In this document: positions 20,429 through 29,212 of the stretch, piece after piece | Numbering within the stretch: position 1 is the stretch's first letter | Layout: each line of letters begins with the position of its first letter | Notes under the pieces: generated by a model | Told to the model about the DNA's origin: nothing | What the model saw: the letters and a program-made list of their open reading frames with translations, nothing else | The model's database searches: none | Position numbers and translations under genes: made by a program | NCBI RefSeq assembly: GCF_012317585.1 | Contig: NZ_CP042909.1 | Location: 558,001-622,000, forward strand | Source of the DNA: Thermosulfurimonas marina | Lineage (GTDB): Bacteria > Desulfobacterota > Thermodesulfobacteria > Thermodesulfobacteriales > Thermodesulfobacteriaceae | Length of the DNA: 64,000 nt | Direction of reading: 5' to 3'

Positions 20429-22624
20429 TTACCATCCCTTAAAGGGACTTTCTCCGTATTCCTGGAGGAACTCTACAAATTTACCCATGATCTGCGGGAG
20501 TTTTTCCACCTCATCGATGGCCACAATCTCCATCGTGACCCGCTCGGTCTCCAGGGCCAGCTGCTGCAGGGTCTCGGCCACGTTTTCCATCCGCCGGTTG
20601 GCCAGCTCACTTCCTTTGATGAAATGGCACTGATAATTCTCCCCGAACTTGCAACCCAGAAGGAGCACCCCGTCAAAACCTTTGCTCATGGCGTCCTTCA
20701 CGAAGGAGACGTTCACCGCTCCCAGACAGCGCACCGGGATCACCCGGAAGGCCACCGGAAGATTGATCCGCCGATAGGCCGCCATGTCCAGCGCGGGATA
20801 GGCGTCATTTTCGCAGACCAGGGCCAGCACCCGGTAGAGCCCATAGTCCGGCTCCGGCATCTCGCAGGCCTTGATCATCTGGGTGACCATGTCAATGCTG
20901 TAGTCCTTGAAATTGATGATCCGCTGCGGACAGGCCCCGAAGCAGGTCCCACACCGACGGCACCGCGTGGGATTGGGCATGGGGGTCCCATCCTCGGTCT
21001 CGTCCAGGGCCCCGAAGGGGCACTCCTCCGTACACCGCTTACACTGGGTGCACATCTTGAGGTCCCATTCGGGATAGGCAAAGTCCCAGGTCCGGGGATG
21101 CACGGCATGGCCCATCTCGATGGCCTTGAGACACTGCAGGGCCTTAAGGGCCGCCCCGGTAGCATCCTCCATGGCCTGAAAGATGGTCATGGGCTGATGC
21201 ACCGCCCCTGCGGCATAAATACCGGTACGCCGGGTCTCATAAGGGAAACAGATGTAATTAGAGTCCGCAAAACCATAAAAGAGTTCCAACTCCGGAAAGC
21301 CTGCCCCCTGGCGGTACTCGAGGGGAATGATGGGATCTTCGGCCGTAGCCGGGACCATACCCGTGGCCAGAACCACCATGTCCACAGGAATCTCCATCTC
21401 CTCCCCGAAAAGGGTCTGATCCACCTTGACCACTAGCTTCCCATCCTCTTCGGCAATCCCTTGGATCTCTCCCTTGGTAAGAAAGATCCCGGGGTCATCC
21501 TGCATATTCCGATAGAAGTTCTCGTAGATCCCCACCGTACGCATGTCTTTATAAATAATGTAGGCCTTGGCCTCGGGATCGAGCTCCCGCACATACTTGG
21601 CCTGCTTGAGAGAGACCAGACAGCAGACCGAGGAGCAGTAAGGGAGGTGATTCTCGTCCCGCTGTCCGGCACACTGGACAAAAAGGACGCTTTTGACCGG
21701 GGAGCCGTCCTTTTTCTTGATCTCCCCCTTGGCGGCCATTTCCTCGAATTCCACATTGGTGACCACATTGGCCAACTTTCCGTAGCCCAATTCCTCAAGC
21801 TTGGAGGCGTCGTAGGGCTTCCAGCCCGCAGCCACCACAATGGCTCCCACCTTGACCTCTTCCTCGCTTCCACCCTTTTTGATGGTCACCGTAAAGAGCC
21901 CCGGAGCCCCCTTGATGCTGGTCACCTGAGCCCCGGTATATACGGTGATCTTTTCATTCCCCTGCACCTCGGAGATGAGCCTTCCCACAATGGGCTCGGT
22001 GATCCCGTCGAAGGGAGGCTCGGCCTTGACCTGGGCCTTCATTTTGGCCGCAAAGCCCCCGAGTTCCTTCTCCTTCTCCACCAGGATGGCCGGATGCCCC
22101 GCCTTGGCCACCTCAAGGGCCGCGGTCATTCCGGCCACTCCGCCCCCGATCACCAGCACGGTCTTAGAAATCTCCTCTTCCGGTTTATACGGTTCAGGGA
22201 ATTTATAAGCCTGGAGCTTGGCCACCCCCATACGCACATAATCCTTAGCCAGGGACATGAGTTCATCCTTGAAGGTAACCCCCTCGGCCACCTCCTTGGT
22301 GTCGTCCACGGATTCCTCCCCCTCCCCGGGCACCGGGAAGCGGCTCCAGACCACCCCCTCCCGGAGGTTTACCCGCTCTACCGCCACCTTGCCGAAGTCA
22401 AAGACCTCCCAGTTTACCCGTGGAGAACAGGCACAGATGGCCACCGCCTCCAGGCCCTCGTTCTTAATGGCCTCATTGATGGCCTGAACCCCTTCCTTGC
22501 TACAGAGGAATTCCCGGGAGGCGACGAACTGGGCCCCCTGGTCCTGGGCCGCCGCCTCCAGTTCCGAGATCTCCAGCCTCTCCCCAATATTACAAGAGGT
22601 GCAGATGAAGGCTCCTATCTTCAT
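20429..22624 (-). CDS. qmoB: QmoB, HdrA/MvhD-like flavoprotein
   Basis: 731 residues. An N-terminal segment (1-150) of the HdrA type with CTSCNIG is followed by an FAD-binding Rossmann core (VLVIGGGVAGMTAALEVA), the HdrA motif VQCAGQRDENHLPYCSSVCC, two ferredoxin motifs (CTQCKRCTEECPFG and CRRCGTCFGACPQ) and a C-terminal MvhD-like domain (VIPVRCLGAVN ... LLLGCKFGENYQCHFIKG). This layout is diagnostic of QmoB. It links the soluble QmoA/AprBA side to the membrane subunit. It follows qmoA by four bases. Confidence 0.96.
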   Translation of the reverse strand: MKIGAFICTSCNIGERLEISELEAAAQDQGAQFVASREFLCSKEGVQAINEAIKNEGLEAVAICACSPRVNWEVFDFGKVAVERVNLREGVVWSRFPVPGEGEESVDDTKEVAEGVTFKDELMSLAKDYVRMGVAKLQAYKFPEPYKPEEEISKTVLVIGGGVAGMTAALEVAKAGHPAILVEKEKELGGFAAKMKAQVKAEPPFDGITEPIVGRLISEVQGNEKITVYTGAQVTSIKGAPGLFTVTIKKGGSEEEVKVGAIVVAAGWKPYDASKLEELGYGKLANVVTNVEFEEMAAKGEIKKKDGSPVKSVLFVQCAGQRDENHLPYCSSVCCLVSLKQAKYVRELDPEAKAYIIYKDMRTVGIYENFYRNMQDDPGIFLTKGEIQGIAEEDGKLVVKVDQTLFGEEMEIPVDMVVLATGMVPATAEDPIIPLEYRQGAGFPELELFYGFADSNYICFPYETRRTGIYAAGAVHQPMTIFQAMEDATGAALKALQCLKAIEMGHAVHPRTWDFAYPEWDLKMCTQCKRCTEECPFGALDETEDGTPMPNPTRCRRCGTCFGACPQRIINFKDYSIDMVTQMIKACEMPEPDYGLYRVLALVCENDAYPALDMAAYRRINLPVAFRVIPVRCLGAVNVSFVKDAMSKGFDGVLLLGCKFGENYQCHFIKGSELANRRMENVAETLQQLALETERVTMEIVAIDEVEKLPQIMGKFVEFLQEYGESPFKGW

Positions 22625-22628
22625 GGAA

Positions 22629-23870
22629 TTACCCCCTTACAATGGTCTGAATGGCCTTAAGGGCCGCGGCCGTAGCCGTCTCATTCGAGGTCATCACATC
22701 CAAGGGAAGCCGCGCACACCCGCAGGCGTACATCCCCTCCGAGACCCGCACAAATCCGTTTTCGTCCACCGAGACCCCGGGTACCGCCCCCTCGGCCAGG
22801 GAAGGCTGCATACCCACCGCCAGCACCACCATATTTACCCGCTGCTGGACCTTCTTTCCGGAAAGCGTATCCTCGGCGGTCACAATCAGATCCTTGGTCT
22901 CCGGATCCTCCTCGATCTTGGCCACCTTGCCCTTGATGAAGTTGATCCGGGCCTCTTCCTGGGCCCGCCGGAGGAACTTCTCATAACGACCCGGGGTCCG
23001 GATATCAATGTAAAAGATATAACTTTCGGTCTCCGGATTCTGCTCGGCCAGATAGAGACTCTGCTTAAGGGAAGCCAGGCAGCAAATATAGGAACAGTAA
23101 GGAAGATGGTTCTCATCTCGGGAGCCCGCACACTGGACAAAGGCCACCGTCTTGGGTTCGGTCTGGTCCGAGGGCCGGAGGATCTTGCCTCCGGTAGGTC
23201 CGGTGGGCGAAGCCAAGCGCTCCATCTGCATATTGGTAATCACATTGGCAAACCGCCCCCAGCCCAGGTTGTCGAGCTTGGAAGCATCATAAGGCTTCCA
23301 GCCCGTGGCCCAGATAATGGCCCCCACCTCCAATTCCACCGTCTGGGGCTGCATATCCGGCTCGATGGCGTTGTACTTGCAGGCCGCCATAATCCGGTCC
23401 AGATCCCCTTCGGCCAGGGCCGACTTGTCCAGCACATAGCGGGCCGGAAAGGCCATGGGATGGGGAAGATAGATGGCCTTGGTCTTGGAGAGCCCGAAAT
23501 CGAAATCGTTTACCCGCTCCCCCTGGCAGACCTTTTCACATTCCCCACAGGCCGTGCAATTTTCGTTCACATACCGGGGGGCGATCTCCACCTTTACCTT
23601 GTAATTTCCCGGCCCCCCGGAGATCTCCTTCACCGTGGCCATGGTGTAAACGGTGATGCGGGGGTTGGTCTTGATACGCCGATAGTTCATCTCCAGACCG
23701 CAGGTGGGAGGACAGAGCTTGGGGAAATAGTAGCGCAACTGAAGGACCCGGCCTCCCAAAGTGGGCTCCTTCTCCACCAGATAGACATCGTATTCCATCT
23801 CGGCCGCTTCCACGGCCGCCGTAATGCCACTTATCCCTCCTCCTACCACCAAAATCTTATCCTGAGCCAT
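22629..23870 (-). CDS. qmoA: QmoA, HdrA-like flavoprotein
   Basis: 413 residues with the ATG at 23870 behind a GGAGGCGG SD; a longer frame upstream runs through a hairpin and is not credible. FAD-binding motif VVGGGISGITAAVEAAE at the N-terminus, a 4Fe-4S-type set around NENCTACGECEKVCQGE, and the HdrA hallmark VQCAGSRDENHLPYCSYICC. QmoA is thought to contact AprBA and may support electron confurcation. First of three tightly packed qmo genes, separated from aprA by 117 bases with two hairpins. Confidence 0.95.
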   Translation of the reverse strand: MAQDKILVVGGGISGITAAVEAAEMEYDVYLVEKEPTLGGRVLQLRYYFPKLCPPTCGLEMNYRRIKTNPRITVYTMATVKEISGGPGNYKVKVEIAPRYVNENCTACGECEKVCQGERVNDFDFGLSKTKAIYLPHPMAFPARYVLDKSALAEGDLDRIMAACKYNAIEPDMQPQTVELEVGAIIWATGWKPYDASKLDNLGWGRFANVITNMQMERLASPTGPTGGKILRPSDQTEPKTVAFVQCAGSRDENHLPYCSYICCLASLKQSLYLAEQNPETESYIFYIDIRTPGRYEKFLRRAQEEARINFIKGKVAKIEEDPETKDLIVTAEDTLSGKKVQQRVNMVVLAVGMQPSLAEGAVPGVSVDENGFVRVSEGMYACGCARLPLDVMTSNETATAAALKAIQTIVRG

Positions 23871-23897
23871 AACCGCCTCCTCCAGGTTTTGATAAAC

Positions 23898-23944
23898 CCT
23901 TGGCTTGGACGAAGGGCCCTTCCAACCCCTCGTCCAAGCCAAGG
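23898..23944 (-). repeat. Perfect 15-bp inverted repeat in the aprA-qmoA gap
   Basis: Arms 23898-23912 and 23930-23944 are exact reverse complements (CCTTGGCTTGGACGA and partner) around a 17-base loop that itself contains GGGCCC. On the minus strand it lies between the aprA terminator and the qmoA SD. It may stabilise the qmo mRNA 5' end or mark a processing site. No U-run follows. Confidence 0.8.
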
Positions 23945-23974
23945 AAAAAAGAGGGGGGCCTTCCGGCCCCCCTC
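23943..23974 (-). terminator. GC-rich intrinsic terminator after aprA
   Basis: Ten-pair stem GAGGGGGGCC / GGCCCCCCTC with TTCC loop at 23951-23974, followed on the minus strand by TTTTTTCC. Fourteen bases after the aprA stop. As no promoter is obvious before qmoA, it may be a partial terminator that sets apr above qmo expression. Confidence 0.85.
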
Positions 23975-23987
23975 ACAGACTACAACC

Positions 23988-25988
23988 TTACGGTCCCAGC
24001 GGATCCGGGATGATCTGGATGTAGGGGAACTTCTCCATCTTCCACTCGCCGGTCTCCGGATCCACGCTGGAGAGGGTGAAGCAGCGCCAGCTGGCATCGT
24101 CGAGATTGGGGAAGTCGGTCCGGTAGTAGTAACCGGGATAACGGGTCTCCTCACGGAAGAGGATGTGCCGCAGGTGGGCCTCCGCGGTCCATACCCGGTG
24201 GATGTTCTCCCAGGCCCGCATGAGCTCGTGCAGATCCCGGGCCGCAGCCTTCTGCATGTCCTCCTTGAGCATAGTGAGCAACTCCAGTCCGGTCTCGAGC
24301 ATGATCTTGTTGGTCTGATAGTAGGTGGAGGTCCCGGCCACATACTCGTCCATGAGTTTCATGAGCCGGTTCTGGATCTGCCGCGGCAGGAGGTAGTTGG
24401 GGTTGATCTCGTAGACCGTGGTGGCGTTCTTGAACTCCTGGAAGCGGTACCAGGGAGCATAGATCTCCTTCTTATACTCCTCGGGGCTGCGCCTCGGGGT
24501 GGGCTTAAAGTCCTTGTGGTCCAGACAGAACTTCACCATGGCCTTGGCCGCAATCCGGCCCTCCACGTGCGAACCGGAGGAGAACTTGTGTCCGCAGGCC
24601 CCCACCGTGTCTCCGGCGCAGAACATGCCCTTTACGGTGGTCATGCGGTTGTAACGGCCGATCTCATCCCAGGGTTTCTTGTATTCCTCGGGTACCCAGT
24701 CCTCGTCCGGACCGCAGCACCAGGCCCCGGCACAACCGGCGTGCGAACCCAGGAAGTAGGGCTCGGTGGGCATGATCTCCGAAGGCTTCTTCTCCGGCTC
24801 GATGTTCAGGCAGGCCCAGAGTCCAGCCTGGGTCACACACATGTCCAGGAAGTCTTCCCAGGCCTCGGCCTCGAGCTTCTTGAACTCCTTCTTGTCCATG
24901 GTCTTCATGGCCTCCTGCAGGGCCCACTCGGTGTGCATGAAAATAGGCCCCCGGCCCTCTTTCATCTCGATGAGCATGGCGTGGTTCCGCAAACAGGTTC
25001 CCACCACCGAGGCCTCGCTGTAGGGCTTGAACTTCTCGAGCTCACCCTTGTGCTTGGCGATATAGTCCTCATCGAAGGCGTTGGTGGCCCGGGCCTTGAA
25101 GAGGAGGAACCAGGCCCCCACCGGACCATAACCATCCTTGAAGCGGGCGGGAACGAAACGGTTCTCCATAAGGACCAACTTGCCACCGCTCATGAGGACC
25201 ATGGCGTAACCGGAGCCAGGGTTCCAGACCGGATACCAGGTCCGGCCCATACCCTCACCCTGAGAGCGGGGACGGAAGATGTTCACCGCTCCCCCAGTGG
25301 CGATTAAGGTGGCGTTGGCCTTAATGACATAGACCTTATTTTCCCGCACGGAAAAGCCCACCCCACCGCAGCAGCGGTTGGGCTCGTTGGCGTCCATAAG
25401 CGGCCGCACAATAAAGACCCGCTCCAGGATCTTTCCGTTTTCGCCCATCTGGTCCATGGCGTTCTTGGCCGCCTCGGCCACAATCACCTTGTAGGACTCA
25501 CCGTTGATCATGATCTGCCAGCGTCCGGAACGCACCGGCTTGGCCCCACCCTTTAAGGTCAGCCCCTTGGCCTTGGCCTCGGCCCCGTCCAGGGTCTTGC
25601 CGTCTTCGGTCTTCTTCCAGATGGGAAGACCCCACTCCTCAAAGCAGTGCACGGTGTCGTCTACGTGACGGCCCACATCGAAGGAAAGGTCCTCCCGGAT
25701 GATCCCCATGAGGTCGCAACGAACCATGCGCACGTAGTCGTCCGGGGTGTTTTCGCCGATGTAGGTGTTGATGGCCGAAAGACCCATGGCCACAGCCCCG
25801 GAACGCTCGAGGGCCGCCTTGTCGCAGAGCACAATCTTGAGACCGGCCTGCTTAGCCCAACGCACGGCCTCTACCGCCGCCCCACAGGCGGCCATACCCC
25901 CACCGACAATAAGAATGTCGGTCTCCATCTCCACGATTTCCGGTTCGGCACACTCCAAGCCCGGATTGTAAGCCCAAATCCTACCCAT
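23988..25988 (-). CDS. aprA: Adenylylsulfate reductase, alpha subunit
   Basis: 666 residues; the FAD subunit that reduces APS to sulfite and AMP. The dinucleotide-binding motif ILIVGGGMAACGAAVEAV lies near residue 25. Other AprA landmarks are the substrate-pocket stretch VRENKVYVIKANATLIATGG (in parts), RSQGEGMGRTWYPVWNPGSGYAM (in parts) and the C-terminal FRWETRYPGYYYR-like LFREETRYPGYYYRTDFP. It follows aprB by 46 bases. The length and motif order match sulfate-reducer AprA. Whether the enzyme runs reductively cannot be read from the sequence, but the adjacent qmo genes favour reduction. Confidence 0.97.
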   Translation of the reverse strand: MGRIWAYNPGLECAEPEIVEMETDILIVGGGMAACGAAVEAVRWAKQAGLKIVLCDKAALERSGAVAMGLSAINTYIGENTPDDYVRMVRCDLMGIIREDLSFDVGRHVDDTVHCFEEWGLPIWKKTEDGKTLDGAEAKAKGLTLKGGAKPVRSGRWQIMINGESYKVIVAEAAKNAMDQMGENGKILERVFIVRPLMDANEPNRCCGGVGFSVRENKVYVIKANATLIATGGAVNIFRPRSQGEGMGRTWYPVWNPGSGYAMVLMSGGKLVLMENRFVPARFKDGYGPVGAWFLLFKARATNAFDEDYIAKHKGELEKFKPYSEASVVGTCLRNHAMLIEMKEGRGPIFMHTEWALQEAMKTMDKKEFKKLEAEAWEDFLDMCVTQAGLWACLNIEPEKKPSEIMPTEPYFLGSHAGCAGAWCCGPDEDWVPEEYKKPWDEIGRYNRMTTVKGMFCAGDTVGACGHKFSSGSHVEGRIAAKAMVKFCLDHKDFKPTPRRSPEEYKKEIYAPWYRFQEFKNATTVYEINPNYLLPRQIQNRLMKLMDEYVAGTSTYYQTNKIMLETGLELLTMLKEDMQKAAARDLHELMRAWENIHRVWTAEAHLRHILFREETRYPGYYYRTDFPNLDDASWRCFTLSSVDPETGEWKMEKFPYIQIIPDPLGP

Positions 25989-26034
25989 ATTACCCCTCCT
26001 TTTTCTTAATTTTGGAAAAAGTTATCAATTCTGC

Positions 26035-26499
26035 TTACCCCGCAAACTTGATGGCCACCGGATTCTGCGGCACGGCCGGGGTTACCCCGTCGGCCATCTC
26101 GGTAAAGAGCCGGTTGTCTCCCAGAGCGCTCAGGTCCGGATCCGGCTTGCCCACCGTGGGATCAGCCGAACCTTCGGGCGTGGTCCGGATGGGGAACTTG
26201 AAGCGCTTGACCACCCCATTGCGGAACTTGATGGTCCACATGATGTCCGTGGTGCCCCGCATGGGCTGACAGGAGGCCCCCAGCGGCGAGAAGTCCGCAT
26301 AGTGCCGTACAGAAATGGCCCCCTGCGGACAGCTCTTCACACAGCTATAGCACTCCCAGCACTGATCCGGCTCCTGGTTGTAGGCCTTCATGTTCTCGGT
26401 GTCCAGGATCATGAGGTCGTTGGGGCAGATGTACATGCAAACCGTCCGGTCACCACCCTTACATCCGTCACACTTTTCAGGATTTACATAGCTCGGCAT
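26035..26499 (-). CDS. aprB: Adenylylsulfate reductase, beta subunit
   Basis: 154 residues; ferredoxin-like subunit that carries electrons to AprA. Eight cysteines for two 4Fe-4S clusters: C10, C13, C21, C25 and C47, C50, C53, C57. A beta-rich tail follows (WTIKFRNGVVKRFKFPIRTT in part), as in known AprB. Gene order aprB-aprA and spacing are standard. Confidence 0.97.
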   Translation of the reverse strand: MPSYVNPEKCDGCKGGDRTVCMYICPNDLMILDTENMKAYNQEPDQCWECYSCVKSCPQGAISVRHYADFSPLGASCQPMRGTTDIMWTIKFRNGVVKRFKFPIRTTPEGSADPTVGKPDPDLSALGDNRLFTEMADGVTPAVPQNPVAIKFAG

Positions 26500-26524
26500 A
26501 CTCCCTACCTCCTTTGCGTATTTT

Positions 26525-26546
26525 TAGCCTCCCCTCTTCGGGGCTA
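26525..26546 (-). repeat. Small inverted repeat before aprB
   Basis: TAGCC(T)CCCC TCTT CGGGGCTA-like stem in the 161-base gap between the small sat-linked gene and aprB. On the minus strand it is followed by AAAAATA, so it is not a classical terminator; it may be an RNA-processing stem. The rest of the gap shows nothing recognisable. Confidence 0.4.
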
Positions 26547-26660
26547 TTTCCTCCTTTATCTTATTCGCCCATGAAGATCAAACAGGATTTAGGCAAATCT
26601 ACCTTCCTAAAACCCAGTCTTTCTATTTTCCTCTTTTCTAGCATCCCCAATCGCACCCTT

Positions 26661-27020
26661 TTATTCGGTTTCAATGTCCGGGGGAGGAAGGTATTCAGAC
26701 TCCTTGGCCGCCATCTCCTTGATCTCGTCGATCTTGGCCAGCACTCCCTCCACCACCTCCGGACCCAGAGACTTCTTTTCTACCACCTGATTGAAAAGTT
26801 CGCGCATGAAGGCCACCGGCACATCGGTAATGGCTCCCCGGGAGTCGATACGCGCAGTCTCAAACTCTTTGAGGATCCGGTCCTTAAGCTCTTCATTTAC
26901 CTCCACCTCCAGGAGCCGCAGCTCCCCTCCGAACATATATTTGATGTGTTCCTCCAGACCGGTTCCCCGCAGTTTGCTCATCCGCATATCGTCCAAAAGT
27001 ACCACCATAAAGTAGGCCAT
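26661..27020 (-). CDS. Conserved small protein between sat and aprB, function unknown
   Basis: 119 residues, acidic, probably soluble: a beta-rich start (MAYFMVVLLDD), the segment IKYMFGGELRLLEVEVNEE in parts, and a long helical C-terminus ending in EYLPPPDIETE. No cysteines, no membrane segment, no motif I recognise. From memory, Archaeoglobus fulgidus also has a small reading frame between sat and aprBA, so the position seems conserved across sulfate reducers. It may be an assembly or interaction factor for Sat or AprBA; that is inference only. It follows sat by 30 bases with an SD (GGAGGGAG). Confidence 0.8.
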   Translation of the reverse strand: MAYFMVVLLDDMRMSKLRGTGLEEHIKYMFGGELRLLEVEVNEELKDRILKEFETARIDSRGAITDVPVAFMRELFNQVVEKKSLGPEVVEGVLAKIDEIKEMAAKESEYLPPPDIETE

Positions 27021-27050
27021 TTTTTCTCCCTCCTTCCAAATTTTTGCGGT

Positions 27051-28409
27051 TTAGAGGTCCTCCAGATCGACCTCGAGCTCCTTCTCTTTATTGATCACAT
27101 ACTTTTCGTTGCAGAAGGGATACCCGAACTTCTTCCACCACTTGACCACCACTTTATAGACTTCGGGACGCATAATGATCGCCGGAGGCTGCACCCCCTC
27201 GGCCACCATGCCCCGCAGGAAGCTTCCCGAAAGCTTCTCCCGTTTGTGGCCGCAGGTCTCCGAGTAGGCCATCTCCTTACAGGTGGGGCAGTAGGAGAAC
27301 TCGCGCATGTTCTGCGGCCGAATGAGAAGCCCGTAGGGCACATCCGTGGGCGGGGCGGGAAAGCCAAAGCTGGGAATACCCTTGGTCCAGAGGATCTGAG
27401 TGGCAAACTTATCGTAGTACTCACCCACAGCCGCGTGGTCACGCCCGAACATGTGGTGGGTGCACCCCATGTTCTGACGAATGATTCCGTGAAGCAGAGA
27501 CTCCAAGGGGTTCCCGTAGCGCATATCCCAGAGAACGATGCTCACCAGGTGCCGCTCCGGCTTGATATAACCATACTTGTTGACCGCCTCATGGGCCTCC
27601 ACAATGGCCTCGTCCGGATAGTCCCCCCGGCGCTTCACCCCGATCACGGCGTTGACCAAAATGCCGTGGCAGGGCTCCACATCCCCGGTAAAGGCCGCAC
27701 ATTTCATCAGAAACTCGTGGCCTACGTGGGGCACGTTCCGGGTCTGGTGGTTAATGACCGTACGCCAGCCGCGCTTCTCAAACTCCTCCCGGCTCTTGCG
27801 CGGCGGGAACCAGAACCGATCAAAAGGCGGCTTAAGCTTGGGCGGATTGATAATGGTGTACTTTCCGGCAAGGACCCAGGGCTGGTGACTGCGATAGATC
27901 ACCCATCCCGGGTGCTTTTTGTCAAACTTTTCCCGCACCACCTCGGGATTGGCCTCCGGATCCCCAAAGGTCTTGTAGGCCAGCTCCTCGGGATCGATCT
28001 CGTAGATCTCCTCGATGTCCAGAATGGCAAAAGGCTTCCCCTTCAGAGTCAATCCCAACCGATCCCCAACTTCTACTCCCAGCTTGTTGAGGTCGTCCTT
28101 GCTAATGTCGAAGACCAGGGGATAGGGAAAGATCCACTCGTTGAGAAGCCGGCGCTCCTTGAGGACCCGCTCCACCTCGGCCTGCTTCATGGAGCCTTCG
28201 ACCGGGCTAAAGAATCCGTAGCAGATGGACATAATCTCCCGGTACACGTTGCGCACCGGCACCCCGGTCTCGTAATGGAGGGTGGGCTTGATCTCGTAAG
28301 TGGCGTTACAACTCTTCCAGAGCTTGCGGGCTACCCTTTTGTCCTCAATAACCCTTTCTACCAGACGCCCACCGTGCGGCAAAGGCCGTTCGATCAAAAG
28401 ACGCGACAT
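27051..28409 (-). CDS. sat: Sulfate adenylyltransferase (ATP sulfurylase)
   Basis: 452 residues. Activates sulfate with ATP to APS and pyrophosphate, the first step of dissimilatory sulfate reduction. Key motifs are QTRNVPHVGHE (equivalent to QxRNxxHxxH) and GRDHAAVG, with FGFPAPPTD later; there is no C-terminal APS-kinase domain. A Cys/His set in the region YCPTCKEMAYSETCGH may bind zinc, as in dissimilatory Sat. The ATG at 28409 stands six bases after AGGAGG; a GTG one codon upstream is less well placed. First gene of the sat-orf-aprBA-qmoABC set, behind a strong promoter. Confidence 0.96.
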   Translation of the reverse strand: MSRLLIERPLPHGGRLVERVIEDKRVARKLWKSCNATYEIKPTLHYETGVPVRNVYREIMSICYGFFSPVEGSMKQAEVERVLKERRLLNEWIFPYPLVFDISKDDLNKLGVEVGDRLGLTLKGKPFAILDIEEIYEIDPEELAYKTFGDPEANPEVVREKFDKKHPGWVIYRSHQPWVLAGKYTIINPPKLKPPFDRFWFPPRKSREEFEKRGWRTVINHQTRNVPHVGHEFLMKCAAFTGDVEPCHGILVNAVIGVKRRGDYPDEAIVEAHEAVNKYGYIKPERHLVSIVLWDMRYGNPLESLLHGIIRQNMGCTHHMFGRDHAAVGEYYDKFATQILWTKGIPSFGFPAPPTDVPYGLLIRPQNMREFSYCPTCKEMAYSETCGHKREKLSGSFLRGMVAEGVQPPAIIMRPEVYKVVVKWWKKFGYPFCNEKYVINKEKELEVDLEDL

Positions 28410-28432
28410 CACACACCTCCTTCTCCAAGACT

Positions 28433-28452
28433 TTTAATAGAATTTAATAGAA
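28433..28452. repeat. Tandem 10-bp repeat in the sat 5' leader
   Basis: Two exact copies of TTTAATAGAA in tandem, followed by a partial third (TCTATAG). It lies between the sat start and its promoter, so it is in the transcribed leader. It could bind a regulator. Confidence 0.7.
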
Positions 28453-28480
28453 TCTATAGCCCCTCTACAGGACATGAGAA

Positions 28481-28510
28481 GTTATAGAACAGGGCGCCCT
28501 TTCCTGTCAA
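28481..28510 (-). promoter_or_regulatory. Sigma70-type promoter of sat with a palindrome in the spacer
   Basis: TTGACA (28510-28505), 18-base spacer, TATAAC (28486-28481) on the minus strand, with start near 28474 and a leader of about 65 bases. The spacer contains the perfect 10-base palindrome AGGGCGCCCT (28491-28500), which could be an operator. Confidence 0.8.
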
Positions 28511-28564
28511 GTCCGGAAAAAAAGGTCTTATGACAATTTTTTAGAAATAGGTTAAAAATTTTGC

Positions 28565-29212
28565 ATGCGCAGAAACTTGATTGGACTTATTCTGGCAGGA
28601 GGACAAGCCCGACGTTTCGGAGGAAAAAAGGCCTTGGCCCATCTTGAAGGAAGGCCCCTGGCCCTCTGGGTAAAAGAGGCCTTAGAGCCCTTCTGTGAGG
28701 AAATCTGGCTTTCCTTGAGAGAACCGGACCAGCCTGAAGCCCTTCTTGGTCCCCATTTTAAGAGGATTTTCTTTGACCCTCTGCCCGGAGCGGGCCCTCT
28801 GGCCGGACTCCTTGCGGCCCTAAAGGGGCTTTCTCCGGAGGCGGCCCTGCTGGTGGCCCCCTGCGATCAGCCCCTGATTCAGCCGACCCTCCTCCAAGGA
28901 CTTCGGGCCACCTTCGAAAAAGACCCTGCTCCGGCGGTGGTCTTCCTGGGAACTAAGGGCTACGAGCCCTTTCCCGGGATTTATTGCGGGGACTTAGTGA
29001 AGGATCTTGAAAATTATCTTGAGGCCGGAGGGCGTTCGGTGCGAAAGTGGCTCTCCGGGCTCTCTCCCGAAAAATTGCTTGGAATCCCTCCGGAAAAATG
29101 GTATGCTTGGGATCCGGAAGGATGGAGTTTCTTAAACATAAACTACCAGGAGGATCTGAAACGGATAGAAGCACTGCTTCGGGAAAAAAGGCCCCCCTTA
29201 TCCTCTGCGTAG
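28565..29212 (+). CDS. mobA: Molybdenum cofactor guanylyltransferase
   Basis: 215 residues. Transfers GMP from GTP onto molybdopterin to form the guanine-dinucleotide cofactor. The nucleotide-binding signature LILAGGQARRFGGKKAL lies at 8-24, then LPGAGPLAGLLAAL and the catalytic-Asp region APCDQPLI, typical of MobA; the C-terminal NINYQEDLKR matches the conserved NxNTPEDL. It diverges from sat across 155 bases. The next gene overlaps its last 91 bases. It implies molybdo- or tungsto-enzymes elsewhere in the genome. Confidence 0.93.
   Translation: MRRNLIGLILAGGQARRFGGKKALAHLEGRPLALWVKEALEPFCEEIWLSLREPDQPEALLGPHFKRIFFDPLPGAGPLAGLLAALKGLSPEAALLVAPCDQPLIQPTLLQGLRATFEKDPAPAVVFLGTKGYEPFPGIYCGDLVKDLENYLEAGGRSVRKWLSGLSPEKLLGIPPEKWYAWDPEGWSFLNINYQEDLKRIEALLREKRPPLSSA

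Noticed and set aside
23871-23942. Upstream extension of qmoA by 24 codons
   Set aside because: It reads through the 15-bp inverted repeat and lacks an SD; the ATG at 23870 has GGAGGCGG and matches the family start.
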